Assembly (NCBI GenBank): GCA_036675345.1
Contig: JAKFFE010000048.1
Coordinates: 1 to 64,000, forward strand
Direction of reading: 5' to 3'
From: JALYOC01 sp036675345
GTDB lineage: Bacteria > Myxococcota > Myxococcia > Myxococcales > Myxococcaceae
Length of the DNA stretch: 64,000 nt
Positions 1 through 8,480 of the stretch are shown here, piece after piece. The position numbers were made by a program, and so were the translations under genes. Positions within the stretch are counted from its first letter, which is position 1; each line of letters opens with the position of its first letter. The notes under the pieces are model-generated. The model had not been told where the DNA came from, ran no database searches, and was given only the letters and a program-made list of their open reading frames with translations.

Positions 1-2286
1 GCCAACGCCGCCGAGGCCGAGCAGGCCCGCGCCGCCGCCGAACGCGAGCAGGCCGAACAGGCCCTCGCCGACGCGCAGCGGGCGAAGGCGCAGCAGGCCG
101 CCGAGGCCGAGCGGGCCCGCGCCGCCGCCGCGGCCCGGCCCACCCTCACCGACTCCAGCTCGGCGATCCGCGCCGACCGGGTGGCCGCCGACAGCCAGAT
201 GTCGACCCCCACCCCGGTCCAGGACACCCCGGAGCGGGAGCCGCCGATGATCTCTCCGTTCACCGGTCCGTCGCCCGGCCGCCCCATGTCTCCCCCTGCC
301 TCGATGGCCGGGTTGGACATCGACACCGAGGGGCCGGATGGCCTGGAGGGACTGGAGGGCCGGCTGCTGACCGAGGCGATGGTGACCACCTCCAGCAAAC
401 GCGCCCAGCGTCTGCAGGACGTCCCGATGACCGTGGCCTGGATCCCCGGCGATGAGCTGGAAGGCACCGGTCAGTTCTCGCTCTGCGAGGCCATCCAGTA
501 CTTCCCCGGCATGGAGTGCCGTCGCGGAGCCATGCGCAAGGTGGGGGTCAGCGCCCGCGGACTGGGCAACAACTTCCTCTCCAACCGGCTGCTGCTGCTT
601 CAGGACGGCCGTCCCCAGACCGACCCCTGGACCGGCCAGTTCTACGCGGATGAGACCACGCCGCTGACCAACGTGAAGCAGGTGGAAGTGATCCGGGGAC
701 CGGGCTCGTCGCTCTACGGCTCGAACGCGTTCTCCGGTGTGATCAACGTCATCCGCCGTTCCCCCTCCGACGTGATCGGCGAAGGAAAGGACTTCGGCGT
801 GGATGGCCGGGTGCTGGGAGGGCAGTACAACAGCTTCCGCGGACAGGCCACCGCCGCCGCCCGGGCCGGGCCGGTGGAGGGTCTGGTCAACTACTACGGC
901 TTCACCTCCGAGGGCGCCAACCTCCTGGGCGACCCCCAGCAGGGAATCGTGGACGACCAGGAGTGGACCCAGGTCCACCAGGTCTCCGGCATCGTGGACA
1001 TCGCCAAGGTGGTCCGGCTGGACGTGGACTACACCAACGCCGACCTGGGCCGCCCGGGCGGGAATCAGATCTCCGCGGTGGGCTCCTGCGGGCGCTGCCA
1101 CTACACCCCCAATGACCGCGAGCGGGTGGAGAACCTGAACGCCAACGCCCAGGTCGACCTGCGGGTGAACGACAACCTCCGGCTGTTCGGCCAGGGCTAT
1201 GCGTTGTTCAAGCGGCGCGAGGTGGACCTGGAGAACATGGTCACCGGCAACATGGACAACGCCCTGGGCAAGCGCAGCCGCTACGGCGGCGAGGTCCGGG
1301 CGCTGATCTCCCTCGGCGACGCCCTCAACGTCACCGTGGGCGGAGACGCCAAGTACGACACCGTGAACAACCGCAACGTCCTCCCCGGGGTGGCGGACGC
1401 GGACGGCCTGCTCAACCAGACCATCCTCGGCGGCTACGTGGATGCCGAACTGCGGCCCCTGCCGAACCTGGTCCTGGGCGGCGGTCTGCGCTACGACCAG
1501 TACCTGATTCCGGCGGCGATCTGGGAGACGCCCAGCGCGCAGCTCTCCCCGCGCGCCAGCATCGTCTACCACCTGGTGGAGCGGCTGCTGACCCTGCGCA
1601 CCAACTACGGTCGCGCCTTCCGCGCCCCCACCCTCTCCGAGTTGGCGATCAACCAGCAGATGTATGCCTCCACCCTGCTGGGCAATCCGTCCCTGCGGGC
1701 GGAGACCCTGGACACCCTGGAAGCGGCGGTGGACGTCTGGCCCTGGGAGGGCAAGGCGCGGTTCACCGTCACCGGCTTCTACAACCTGGCCAAGAACTTC
1801 ATCAACCAGGAGCACTCCGGGGGCTCCACCTCCCAGTTCCGCAACATCGGCGATGCGCAGGTGTTCGGCTTCGAGGCGGAGGCGGCGGCGCAGGTGAAGG
1901 AACTGCACTCCTCCTTCAGCCTGGCCTACCAGTTCCTCAACGCCAAGAGCCTCCCCTTCGAGGGTCGGGCCTCCGCCCCGCTGGATTACGCGCCCAACCA
2001 CCGGGTGTACTTCCGCGGCCGGACCAACATCGGCGACTCGGCCTTCGTGGAGCTGTTCGCGGTGTTCGTCTCCGAGCGCTATGACCCCAGCGTGCTCGCC
2101 GACACCCACGCCCGGGCCACGCTGGCCCCGTACCTGACCGCCAACGCCCGGATGGGGGTGGAGGTGACCCGCGGGCTGACCGTCTCCCTGCTGGGCTCCA
2201 ACATCTTCAACTCCCGCCACCAGGAGTCGTTCGGGTTCCCGGTGCCGGGCGCCTCGGTGTTCGGTGAGTTGAAGTTCGCCTACTAG
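1..2286 (+). CDS. TonB-dependent outer-membrane receptor, 5' end outside window
   Basis: This is a TonB-dependent receptor, which imports a ligand such as a siderophore, cobalamin or peptide across the outer membrane using energy from TonB. The frame is open from base 1, so the true start lies upstream; 761 codons are visible. Residues 1-46 are an Ala/Glu/Gln/Arg-rich coiled coil with AEAEQAR/AEAERAR-like repeats, followed by a Pro-rich linker. The plug domain spans about 123-250 and contains RGLGNN, the VEVIRGPGSSLYGSNAFSG block and INVIRR. The rest is a beta-barrel ending in FAY, the terminal aromatic recognised by the Bam machinery. The coiled-coil extension before the plug is unusual; it probably lies in the periplasm. 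The ligand cannot be told from sequence. It converges on the methyltransferase gene at 2374. Confidence 0.9.
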   Translation, partial: ANAAEAEQARAAAEREQAEQALADAQRAKAQQAAEAERARAAAAARPTLTDSSSAIRADRVAADSQMSTPTPVQDTPEREPPMISPFTGPSPGRPMSPPASMAGLDIDTEGPDGLEGLEGRLLTEAMVTTSSKRAQRLQDVPMTVAWIPGDELEGTGQFSLCEAIQYFPGMECRRGAMRKVGVSARGLGNNFLSNRLLLLQDGRPQTDPWTGQFYADETTPLTNVKQVEVIRGPGSSLYGSNAFSGVINVIRRSPSDVIGEGKDFGVDGRVLGGQYNSFRGQATAAARAGPVEGLVNYYGFTSEGANLLGDPQQGIVDDQEWTQVHQVSGIVDIAKVVRLDVDYTNADLGRPGGNQISAVGSCGRCHYTPNDRERVENLNANAQVDLRVNDNLRLFGQGYALFKRREVDLENMVTGNMDNALGKRSRYGGEVRALISLGDALNVTVGGDAKYDTVNNRNVLPGVADADGLLNQTILGGYVDAELRPLPNLVLGGGLRYDQYLIPAAIWETPSAQLSPRASIVYHLVERLLTLRTNYGRAFRAPTLSELAINQQMYASTLLGNPSLRAETLDTLEAAVDVWPWEGKARFTVTGFYNLAKNFINQEHSGGSTSQFRNIGDAQVFGFEAEAAAQVKELHSSFSLAYQFLNAKSLPFEGRASAPLDYAPNHRVYFRGRTNIGDSAFVELFAVFVSERYDPSVLADTHARATLAPYLTANARMGVEVTRGLTVSLLGSNIFNSRHQESFGFPVPGASVFGELKFAY

Positions 2287-2300
2287 CTGACGGGCCGGGG

Positions 2301-2328
2301 GGGGGGCCGGACGCTGTACCGGCTCCCC
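2301..2328. terminator. Hairpin between convergent genes
   Basis: A GC-rich inverted repeat has arms GGGGgGCCGG (2301-2310) and CCGGCtCCCC (2319-2328), with one G-T pair and the loop ACGCTGTA. It sits between the convergent TonB receptor and methyltransferase genes, so it could end transcription from both sides. No T-run follows, so intrinsic termination is an inference. Confidence 0.45.
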
Positions 2329-2373
2329 GCCGAACCCCCTTGGGGGGGACGCGAAGCGGTCCCCGGACCCTGA

Positions 2374-3825
2374 CTACTGGCGGCCTTGGGTGGCCGGCCA
2401 GGGCAGGTCGCCCCGGGTGGCCAACACCAGCTCCTGCACCGGAAGCGGGTAGAGACGGGCCTGGTTCAGGCCCACCCCCGCCAGCTCCCCGCGCATCTCC
2501 GGGAAGGAGAGCACGTCTCCCTCGTTGGTCATGAAGCGGCGCAGGGAGAAGTAGACCGCGTCCATCGGGCCGTCGCGCAGGTCGGAGAGGACGTATCCGG
2601 AGACGGCCACCACCCCGTTGGGGGCCAGGGCCCGGGCCACCCGGGAGAAGAAGTCGGCGCGCTCCTGGGGCAGCAACACCGGGAGGATCTGCGGCAGGAG
2701 GATGACGTCGTAGCTGCCCTGGCCCAGGTCCACCCGGGTACAGTCCGCGGCCCACAGCCGGGCCCGCTCCAGCACCTTGGCCCGGGCCAGGTTCTCCTTC
2801 ACCGTCGCCAGCACATGTTCCGAGTCCAGGTAGGTGACCTGGGCGTTGGGCGCCCCCAGGGCGAAGGCCGCGCCCCACACCCCGGAGCCGGTGCCCACGT
2901 CCAGGATTCGCGCCTGGTCCAGGCTCCGCATCTGCTGGACCAGGGCCACCGCGCTGCGTCCCAGCCGCAGATGGGAGGCGAAGATGCCGGTGATGCGGGA
3001 GGCGTTCTCCCCGTACACCCGTTGGGCGTTGTGCGGCTGCTTGAGGTCCAGCACGAACTGGCCGGTCTTCACCGCCTCCGCCAGCCGGCCCAGCCCCTCC
3101 CAGTAGACCATCGTCGCCGGCAGGGCGCGCTCGAAGTAGGGGAGGCTGGCCTGGTCCAGGCTCTGGGAGGCCACCGGACTGAGCGCCACCTCCTGGCCGC
3201 TGCGGGTCACCAGCTGCTGGGTCTCCAGCACCTGCAGCAGCACCTCCAGGCCGGCGGGGGAGACCTCCAGCCGCCGCGCCAGCTCCGAGAGCTGGGTCTG
3301 GCCCTTCACCAGGGCCTGGAGCAGCCCCAGGCTGGAGGCGGTCACCAGGGCCTGGGTGCGCAGGAACATCCGCGCCAGGCGGTCGTAGAAGTCCTCGGCC
3401 GGGGAGGCGCCGTCCAGCGGCGGGGTAAAGCACTGGCGCACCCAGCCCAGCAGGTCCCTGCCCTCCACCGGGAGGCCGCTGCGCACCGCCGCCGGGAGCT
3501 GGGCCGCGGTCATCCACCAGCTCCCCGCCTCCTGCAGCGAACGGCGGTAGCTTTCGTTGCCCAGCGCCGCCGCCAGCTGGGGCTGCAGCCGGTAGCGGCT
3601 GCCATCGAAGGAGGCGAAGCGCAGCCCGGCCAGGACCTCCAGCAGGGACCGCACCCCGCGCCACTGCGCCCCCAGGGCGGCGGTGGCCTGATCCACGCTC
3701 AGCCCGTCGGGAGCGGCGGCCAGGGCCTCCAGCAGTCCCAGGGAGAAGGCGGCCTGCAGCGCCGCCGATTCATTGGAGGCGTCACGGGCCTGGAAGTTGA
3801 GCTGCTGGACGAAGGGGGAAGCCAT
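2374..3825 (-). CDS. SAM-dependent methyltransferase with duplicated N-terminal domain (copy 1)
   Basis: This 483-residue methyltransferase is of the acetylserotonin/O-methyltransferase type. The catalytic domain carries SAM motif I, ILDVGTGSGVWG, at 307-318. Single N-terminal winged-helix dimerisation domains are usual in this family, but here there appear to be two: about 10-125 (FSLGLLEALAAAPDG) and about 145-255 (SLGLLQALVKGQ). A paralogue with the same layout and the SAM motif at the same residues lies at 53964-55421. It is the last gene of the operon running down from 9214, starting 13 bases after the TPR gene. Its methyl acceptor may be the operon's small peptide or a product derived from it; that is inference. 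Confidence 0.82.
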   Translation of the reverse strand: MASPFVQQLNFQARDASNESAALQAAFSLGLLEALAAAPDGLSVDQATAALGAQWRGVRSLLEVLAGLRFASFDGSRYRLQPQLAAALGNESYRRSLQEAGSWWMTAAQLPAAVRSGLPVEGRDLLGWVRQCFTPPLDGASPAEDFYDRLARMFLRTQALVTASSLGLLQALVKGQTQLSELARRLEVSPAGLEVLLQVLETQQLVTRSGQEVALSPVASQSLDQASLPYFERALPATMVYWEGLGRLAEAVKTGQFVLDLKQPHNAQRVYGENASRITGIFASHLRLGRSAVALVQQMRSLDQARILDVGTGSGVWGAAFALGAPNAQVTYLDSEHVLATVKENLARAKVLERARLWAADCTRVDLGQGSYDVILLPQILPVLLPQERADFFSRVARALAPNGVVAVSGYVLSDLRDGPMDAVYFSLRRFMTNEGDVLSFPEMRGELAGVGLNQARLYPLPVQELVLATRGDLPWPATQGRQ

Positions 3826-3838
3826 GGGCCCCGGGGGT

Positions 3839-5641
3839 TCAGTAGAGGTTGACCAGATCGAACGGCCGGTTGAGCTTGGTGCGAGGCGGGGTCATCGCCT
3901 TCTGCACCGCCTCCCGGTTCCCCTCCGCCAGCGCGGCCAACAGCCGGGCGGACTCCTGGGGCCAGGTGCTGTCTGCCTCCAGCGCCCGCTGGGCCTCGGG
4001 GGCGGTGGCCGCGCCGCACAACCACTGGCCGGCCAGGCCCTCTCCCACGTGGAAGGGATCACCCAGGGAGCGGGCGTGGGCGGTGGCTTGCTCGAACCAG
4101 CTCCGGCTGCCGGCGGTGTCACCGGCGGCCAGGCTGAGGTGGCCCAGGTCGGAGGCGATCACCTGCTGGTGGAAGGCATCCTGGAGCTTGGCGGCGCTGC
4201 GGTAGGCCTCCTGATAGCAGGCCAGGGCCTCGTCCATCCGCCCCGCGCCGCGCTGCAGGGCTCCCAGCCGGTAGCGGTGATGCTTGTAGAAGTTGTCGTC
4301 CCAGGCGGAGATCGTCTTCTCGAACTTCCGCCAGGTGGCGATGGCCTGATCGAACTGCTTGGCCGCCTCCTGGATGCTGCTGAGGTTGGTGATCAGGTTG
4401 ATCCGCAGGTGGGTGGCGCTGGGGGTGTACTGCTCGGCCAGACAGCGGATGGCCTGCACCTCTTCCCCCACCGCGGCCTCCAGGTTCTTCTCCTGGAACC
4501 AGGTGAGCGCCACCACGTTGCGCAGCCAGGCCTCGTGGAGCCGGGCGTGATCTCCCTGCACCGGGGTCACCGACTCCAGCCCGGCCACTCCCTCCTCGCG
4601 GGCCTCCTTCAGCTGGCCGATCCGCTTGATGCGGGTCAGTGCCCGGAACATGTGGAGGTGACCGCGTTGCAGCGGCCCCACCTCCAGGGCCAGCCCGCGT
4701 CCGAAGCACTCCAGCGCCAGCTCGTTCTCCCCGCCGAAGGAGCGGACCACGCCCTCTCCCCGGAAGAACAGCGCGCGCAAATCATCCATCGACTCCACGT
4801 CCGCGCGTTCGATCTCGATCGCGGCGGTGGTGGTCTCCTCGCCCAGGCCCTGCCAGGCGTCCAGGACCTGGTTCACCTTCAGCGAGGGGTGGCGCTCCAG
4901 CAGCGACTGGGCCTGCTCCACCGCCAGCATCGCCCCCTCGTAGTTGGTGGTGAAGAAGCAGGCGCGGACCGCGCGGATGGCGGCGGCGATCCGGACTGCC
5001 TCCGACTGATGGGGGTCCAGGGCCAGTCCCAGGAAACGGGCCTCCGGCTCGGCGTCGCTGCCCCAGTGGGGATCCGGGGCCACCATCCCCCGGACTGTCG
5101 CCTCCTGGGGGCCGTTGATCCGCAGGCGCTCGCGCAGTGCCGCGTGGAAGCGCTGCCGGCGGGGCAGGTAGCGTTCGGACTGGTGGGCGGAGCGGGTGCC
5201 CCACCCCTCCAGGCGCAGCGGCAGCGGGTCTCCGGTCAGCCGGGCCCACTCCTGGGCCCGCATCACCGCCCGCAGGCTGATCAGGTCGGCGGCGCCCACC
5301 TCCTCCAGCACCAGGGTCCGGCCGGTGTGGCGCACCCCTTCGCAGATCGCGGCGGCAGCCAGGTTGAGGACCTGGAACATCTGCTCCGACTCGCGGTGCA
5401 GCCGGCGTTCGGACGGGGACAGCGCCACCTCGTCCAGGGGCGGGGCCTTGCCGAAGGTTCCCGGGAAGAGACGGTTCCAGGCGGGGGGATGCCGACGGGC
5501 CACCGACCGGACGGCCTCCGGGGCCTCCGCCTCCAGGGCCTTGAGCAGGGCCCGGAGGGGGCGGAGGGCGACTGGCGCGCTCTGTCCGAAGGGGACGACC
5601 GTCTCCAGCCCGGCGCGATCAGACGCTACGGAGGGCCGCAT
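3839..5641 (-). CDS. TPR protein with truncated STAND/MalT-like N-terminus
   Basis: This 600-residue protein has an N-terminal segment resembling the tail of a MalT/LuxR-type ATPase. It includes a Walker-B-like RTLVLEEVGAADLISL at 108-123, but no Walker A P-loop lies upstream. From about 200 to 575 it is helical, with TPR-like repeats such as MDEALACYQEAYRSA. The reading frame stays open upstream to 6136, but the ATG at 5641 is chosen because it follows the stop of the 55-residue peptide gene by 8 bases and gives family-like sequence at once. There is no obvious DNA-binding domain. A role as a scaffold or sensor binding the adjacent peptide is plausible from position alone; the function is unknown. 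Confidence 0.75.
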   Translation of the reverse strand: MRPSVASDRAGLETVVPFGQSAPVALRPLRALLKALEAEAPEAVRSVARRHPPAWNRLFPGTFGKAPPLDEVALSPSERRLHRESEQMFQVLNLAAAAICEGVRHTGRTLVLEEVGAADLISLRAVMRAQEWARLTGDPLPLRLEGWGTRSAHQSERYLPRRQRFHAALRERLRINGPQEATVRGMVAPDPHWGSDAEPEARFLGLALDPHQSEAVRIAAAIRAVRACFFTTNYEGAMLAVEQAQSLLERHPSLKVNQVLDAWQGLGEETTTAAIEIERADVESMDDLRALFFRGEGVVRSFGGENELALECFGRGLALEVGPLQRGHLHMFRALTRIKRIGQLKEAREEGVAGLESVTPVQGDHARLHEAWLRNVVALTWFQEKNLEAAVGEEVQAIRCLAEQYTPSATHLRINLITNLSSIQEAAKQFDQAIATWRKFEKTISAWDDNFYKHHRYRLGALQRGAGRMDEALACYQEAYRSAAKLQDAFHQQVIASDLGHLSLAAGDTAGSRSWFEQATAHARSLGDPFHVGEGLAGQWLCGAATAPEAQRALEADSTWPQESARLLAALAEGNREAVQKAMTPPRTKLNRPFDLVNLY

Positions 5642-5649
5642 GGCTGGGA

Positions 5650-5817
5650 TCAGGCAAGTGCCAGAGGAGCGATCTTGCTTTCGATCTCCTCCAACAGGAA
5701 ATCGATCTCCTCGATGTTCTCGATCTGCTGGGGAGCGGCCTGGACCGAGTTGCTCTGCACCGGGGTGGTGGACTCTTGCTCTGCAACAGGCGCGGCGGGA
5801 TGGGTCTCGCTGCTCAT
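5650..5817 (-). CDS. Small leader-like peptide, candidate RiPP precursor
   Basis: This gene encodes 55 residues. The start at 5817 has a strong GGAGG ribosome binding site (complement of 5822-5826) four bases upstream. A longer in-frame start at 5883 exists but lacks such a site. Residues 1-30 are polar and rich in Ser, Thr, Pro and Gln. Residues 33-48 (IENIEEIDFLLEEIES) form a likely acidic amphipathic helix, as in many RiPP leaders, and the tail is KIAPLALA. There is no Cys and no aromatic residue beyond one Phe. It lies between a TldD/TldE pair, a known type of protease for RiPP leaders, and the TPR and methyltransferase genes, all on one strand. The precursor role is inferred from size, composition and neighbours. 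Confidence 0.7.
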   Translation of the reverse strand: MSSETHPAAPVAEQESTTPVQSNSVQAAPQQIENIEEIDFLLEEIESKIAPLALA

Positions 5818-5856
5818 CAAGCCTCCAACTTTGAGTGGATGAGTAGAAATACTCTC

Positions 5857-5876
5857 GCGATCCGGTAGAGGATCGC
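5857..5876 (-). promoter_or_regulatory. Hairpin upstream of the small peptide gene
   Basis: A perfect 6-bp inverted repeat, GCGATC (5857-5862) and GATCGC (5871-5876), with an 8-base loop lies in the 108-base gap between the TldE-family gene and the peptide gene. This is by far the largest gap in an otherwise overlapping operon, and it is noticeably AT-richer than its surroundings. It could stabilise a processed mRNA, partly terminate upstream transcription or flank a separate promoter. No T-run follows it. Confidence 0.4.
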
Positions 5877-5925
5877 AATCCACCGACGAAAGAAAAGTGT
5901 GTACTCCCCTGGAGGGAAGCCGGCG

Positions 5926-7212
5926 CTAGCCGTAGCGCAGGGGCCCGGGCACCGCTCCGCGGGAAGGGCGCCTCCAGCCTCCGGCCAGGAACAGGGAGGG
6001 GGCCAGCACCCCCTCGAAGGAGGGGCTCCAGCGGGCATCGTCGGCCACCCCGATAAGCTGCCGGAGGGTGGCGGAGACCGGCAGCTCCAGCTCCAGCGGT
6101 CCCACCCGGGTGCGCTGGGTTCCCCACACCTCCCACCCGCCGGCGATCAGCGAGACCAGCCCCGGCTGGGTCTGGGTGGTGAACGTCTCCACCCGGGCGG
6201 TGAGCTCCAGGTAGCGGTCCAGCGGGGGCGGGGCGGCAGGAAGGAGGGTGAGGTTCAAGGGGGAGGGGACCACCGCCTCCAGCTCCGGGTGGAAGAAGCC
6301 CCGTCCGGAGCCGGGCTGGGAGAGGGCAGCGGCGGTGGGGCGGGAGTGAAGCAGGGCCCGCAGCACCCCGGCCTCCACCAGGGTCAGGGGGGCGCAGCTT
6401 TGGCCCTCGTCATCAAAGCGGCGGCCGCCCGCCGGGGCCAGGTCCACCAGGGTCAGGGTGGACGGGAACAGCCGCTTCCCGGCGCCGGCGGCCAGGGCCG
6501 GTGAGGAGCGGGCCACGTCCCCGCCCAGCATCCAGGCCAGGCCTCCCAGCACCGCCGCGGAGACCGGAGGCCGCAGCACCAGCGGCAGCTCCGCGGTCGG
6601 GGCCCGGCCCGGCGCGACCAGCGTCTCCAGCTGCGCCCGCAGCCCCTCCACCACCCCGGCCACCGGGAGGGGGACCGCGCGCAGCGGACCCCGGGCCCCC
6701 TCCACCACCGCTCCCGGCCGGGCCTCGGCGCGGACCAGCAACTCCTCCGTCTCCACCCGCTCCTGGTGCAGCCCCTGCGCCTCCACCACGCTGAAGGTGT
6801 GGGCCAGTTGCCGGACCAGCACCGCCTGGAGCACCGCCTCCGGCAGCGCCGCACACAGCGCCTGGGCCAGGCCCCGGGCCCGATCGGGAGAGACCTGCGC
6901 GGCGGGACCCTCCAGGGGCGGGGAGGAAATGGCCCGGGGGGACGCCAGCAGCGGTCCGGCCGCGCTGCGGGAACGGGCCTGCTCCCACAGCCGGGTCAGC
7001 TCCTCGGCGGTGGAGACGCGGCCGGTGGCCACCCCCCGCCGGCCCTCGGCGGTGGTGTGCCGGGCCTCCACCACCGTCTCCCGGCACAGGGAGGAGGACC
7101 CTCCCCCCGACGGCTCGTGTTCGTAGGAGAGGGTGTCCCCCTCCCGGATCCAGAAGGAGGCGCCCGGGCTCTCCCGGACCCGGGCCTGGGCCGCGTCCAG
7201 CAGGGCGCTCAC
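5926..7212 (-). CDS. TldE/PmbA-family protein
   Basis: This 428-residue protein is a TldE (PmbA)-type partner of the TldD-family protease encoded just upstream. In known pairs, as in microcin B17 maturation, TldE has no zinc site and forms a heterodimer with TldD that degrades or trims unfolded peptides. The C-terminal half resembles the family: a LTLVDLAPAGGRRFDDEG block near a conserved FDDEG-type motif, and LLHSRPTAAAL corresponding to the tether region. No HExxxH is present. The GTG start at 7212 overlaps the upstream stop as GTGA, so translation is coupled. The long open frame upstream to 8355 is a shadow inside tldD. Confidence 0.82.
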   Translation of the reverse strand: MSALLDAAQARVRESPGASFWIREGDTLSYEHEPSGGGSSSLCRETVVEARHTTAEGRRGVATGRVSTAEELTRLWEQARSRSAAGPLLASPRAISSPPLEGPAAQVSPDRARGLAQALCAALPEAVLQAVLVRQLAHTFSVVEAQGLHQERVETEELLVRAEARPGAVVEGARGPLRAVPLPVAGVVEGLRAQLETLVAPGRAPTAELPLVLRPPVSAAVLGGLAWMLGGDVARSSPALAAGAGKRLFPSTLTLVDLAPAGGRRFDDEGQSCAPLTLVEAGVLRALLHSRPTAAALSQPGSGRGFFHPELEAVVPSPLNLTLLPAAPPPLDRYLELTARVETFTTQTQPGLVSLIAGGWEVWGTQRTRVGPLELELPVSATLRQLIGVADDARWSPSFEGVLAPSLFLAGGWRRPSRGAVPGPLRYG

Positions 7213-8480
7213 GGGCCGGGCTCGATCTGCAGCCCCTCGAAGCGCAGGGTGGGCTGTCCAAAGGAGACCCGCAGCGGACCGTGGTCCAGCTTGCGGCAGC
7301 CACGGGTGCTCTGCAGCGAGCGGCCGTCGTCTCCCGCCGCCTCCAGCACCCGCAGCGCGTCCAGTCCGGTGCCGCGCAGCACTCCGGGGAGGACCCGCGG
7401 GCCCAGCTGTCCGGACTCGATCAGCCGCGCCTCCACCACCGAGAAGCTGAACTCCCCCGAGAGCAGCCCCATGTGCCGGGGCAGCAGGTGCTGGATGTAG
7501 AGGCCGTGGGAGATGCCGGCGAGCAGCTCCCCCGCCGGGGTGGGGCCGGCCTCCACGAAGGTGTGGGCCATCCGGGGGAGGGGAGCGGAGCGATAGGAGA
7601 CCCGCCGCGCATGCCCGTTGGAGTCGCGCCCCAGCCGCTGCGCGGTCCGGCGATCCAGCAGCGGCTCCTCCACCCGCCCCTCCCGCAGCAGCCAGACCGG
7701 ACGGGCGGGGGTCCCCTCGTCGTCGAAGGCATACTCCACCGCCTCCCCGCCACGGGTGGGGTCGTCCCCCACCGAGAGGTGGGCCCCGGCCACCTTCTCT
7801 CCCAGCCGGGTGGACAGATAGGAGCCGTGCCGCAGCAGCACGTCCCCCTCCAGCGGGTGCCCGCACACCTCGTGGAAGAAGGAGCCGGCGGCGCTGCCCG
7901 GAGCCATCACCACCGGCAGCCATCCCTGGGGGCAGGGCTGCCGAGGGCCGGAGAGCAACGCGTCCAACAGCTCCTGCAGCCGGGCCTGCACCCGCTGGGG
8001 CGCGTCCAGGGCCTCCCGCAAGGAGGGGTAGGCGAAACATCGCCACACCGAATCCCCGTCCGCCAGCCCGGCCCGCAGCTCGAGGATCAGCCACTCCCGC
8101 AGCCCGTGGCGCGGCTCCGCCTCCGCGCCGCAGGCCGCGCGCTGCAGCCCGTGCTGGACCACCACCTCGCACCAGGCGGCTCCTCCGGCCACCCCCCGCT
8201 GCTGCAGGTCCCCCGCCAGCCGCTCCGCCGCCTCCGCCTCCAGCCACGGCGGCAGCGGCTCTTCCAAGGTGGCCTGGGCCACCGCCGCCGCCGGGCCGGC
8301 CAACCGGGCGGCCTCCGCCACCGCGTCCCGTTCGGCGCTGGACTGCTGGCCCCATTGGAGGCCGTCCTGTTCCGTCCGGGCCAGCCCGCGCAGCCCCTGG
8401 GAGGAGGTGGAGAACTCCCCCCGACGGTTGAGCCGGTACTCCACCACCCGGCGGCTCTCGGCGAAGAAGGAGGGGCTCAT
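7209..8480 (-). CDS. TldD-family zinc metalloprotease
   Basis: This 423-residue protein is the catalytic subunit of a TldD/TldE peptidase. The zinc-binding HEVCGH motif (HExxxH) lies at 203-208. The downstream ligand cysteine is Cys395, in a GCRKLDHG context followed by FGQPTLRFEGLQI, equivalent to the family's C-terminal GQPTLKIDG block. Family members usually exceed 450 residues, so this one is somewhat compact at its N-terminus. The ATG at 8480 overlaps the thioesterase stop as ATGA, and its stop overlaps the TldE-family start. In this operon the probable substrate is the 55-residue peptide, whose leader it may remove; that is inference. Confidence 0.88.
   Translation of the reverse strand: MSPSFFAESRRVVEYRLNRRGEFSTSSQGLRGLARTEQDGLQWGQQSSAERDAVAEAARLAGPAAAVAQATLEEPLPPWLEAEAAERLAGDLQQRGVAGGAAWCEVVVQHGLQRAACGAEAEPRHGLREWLILELRAGLADGDSVWRCFAYPSLREALDAPQRVQARLQELLDALLSGPRQPCPQGWLPVVMAPGSAAGSFFHEVCGHPLEGDVLLRHGSYLSTRLGEKVAGAHLSVGDDPTRGGEAVEYAFDDEGTPARPVWLLREGRVEEPLLDRRTAQRLGRDSNGHARRVSYRSAPLPRMAHTFVEAGPTPAGELLAGISHGLYIQHLLPRHMGLLSGEFSFSVVEARLIESGQLGPRVLPGVLRGTGLDALRVLEAAGDDGRSLQSTRGCRKLDHGPLRVSFGQPTLRFEGLQIEPGP

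Noticed and set aside
5926..8355. Single 809-codon protein spanning the TldE gene and upstream
   Set aside because: The part above 7212 is low-complexity and lies opposite/over tldD in another frame; the GTG at 7212 overlaps the tldD stop and begins the family-like sequence.
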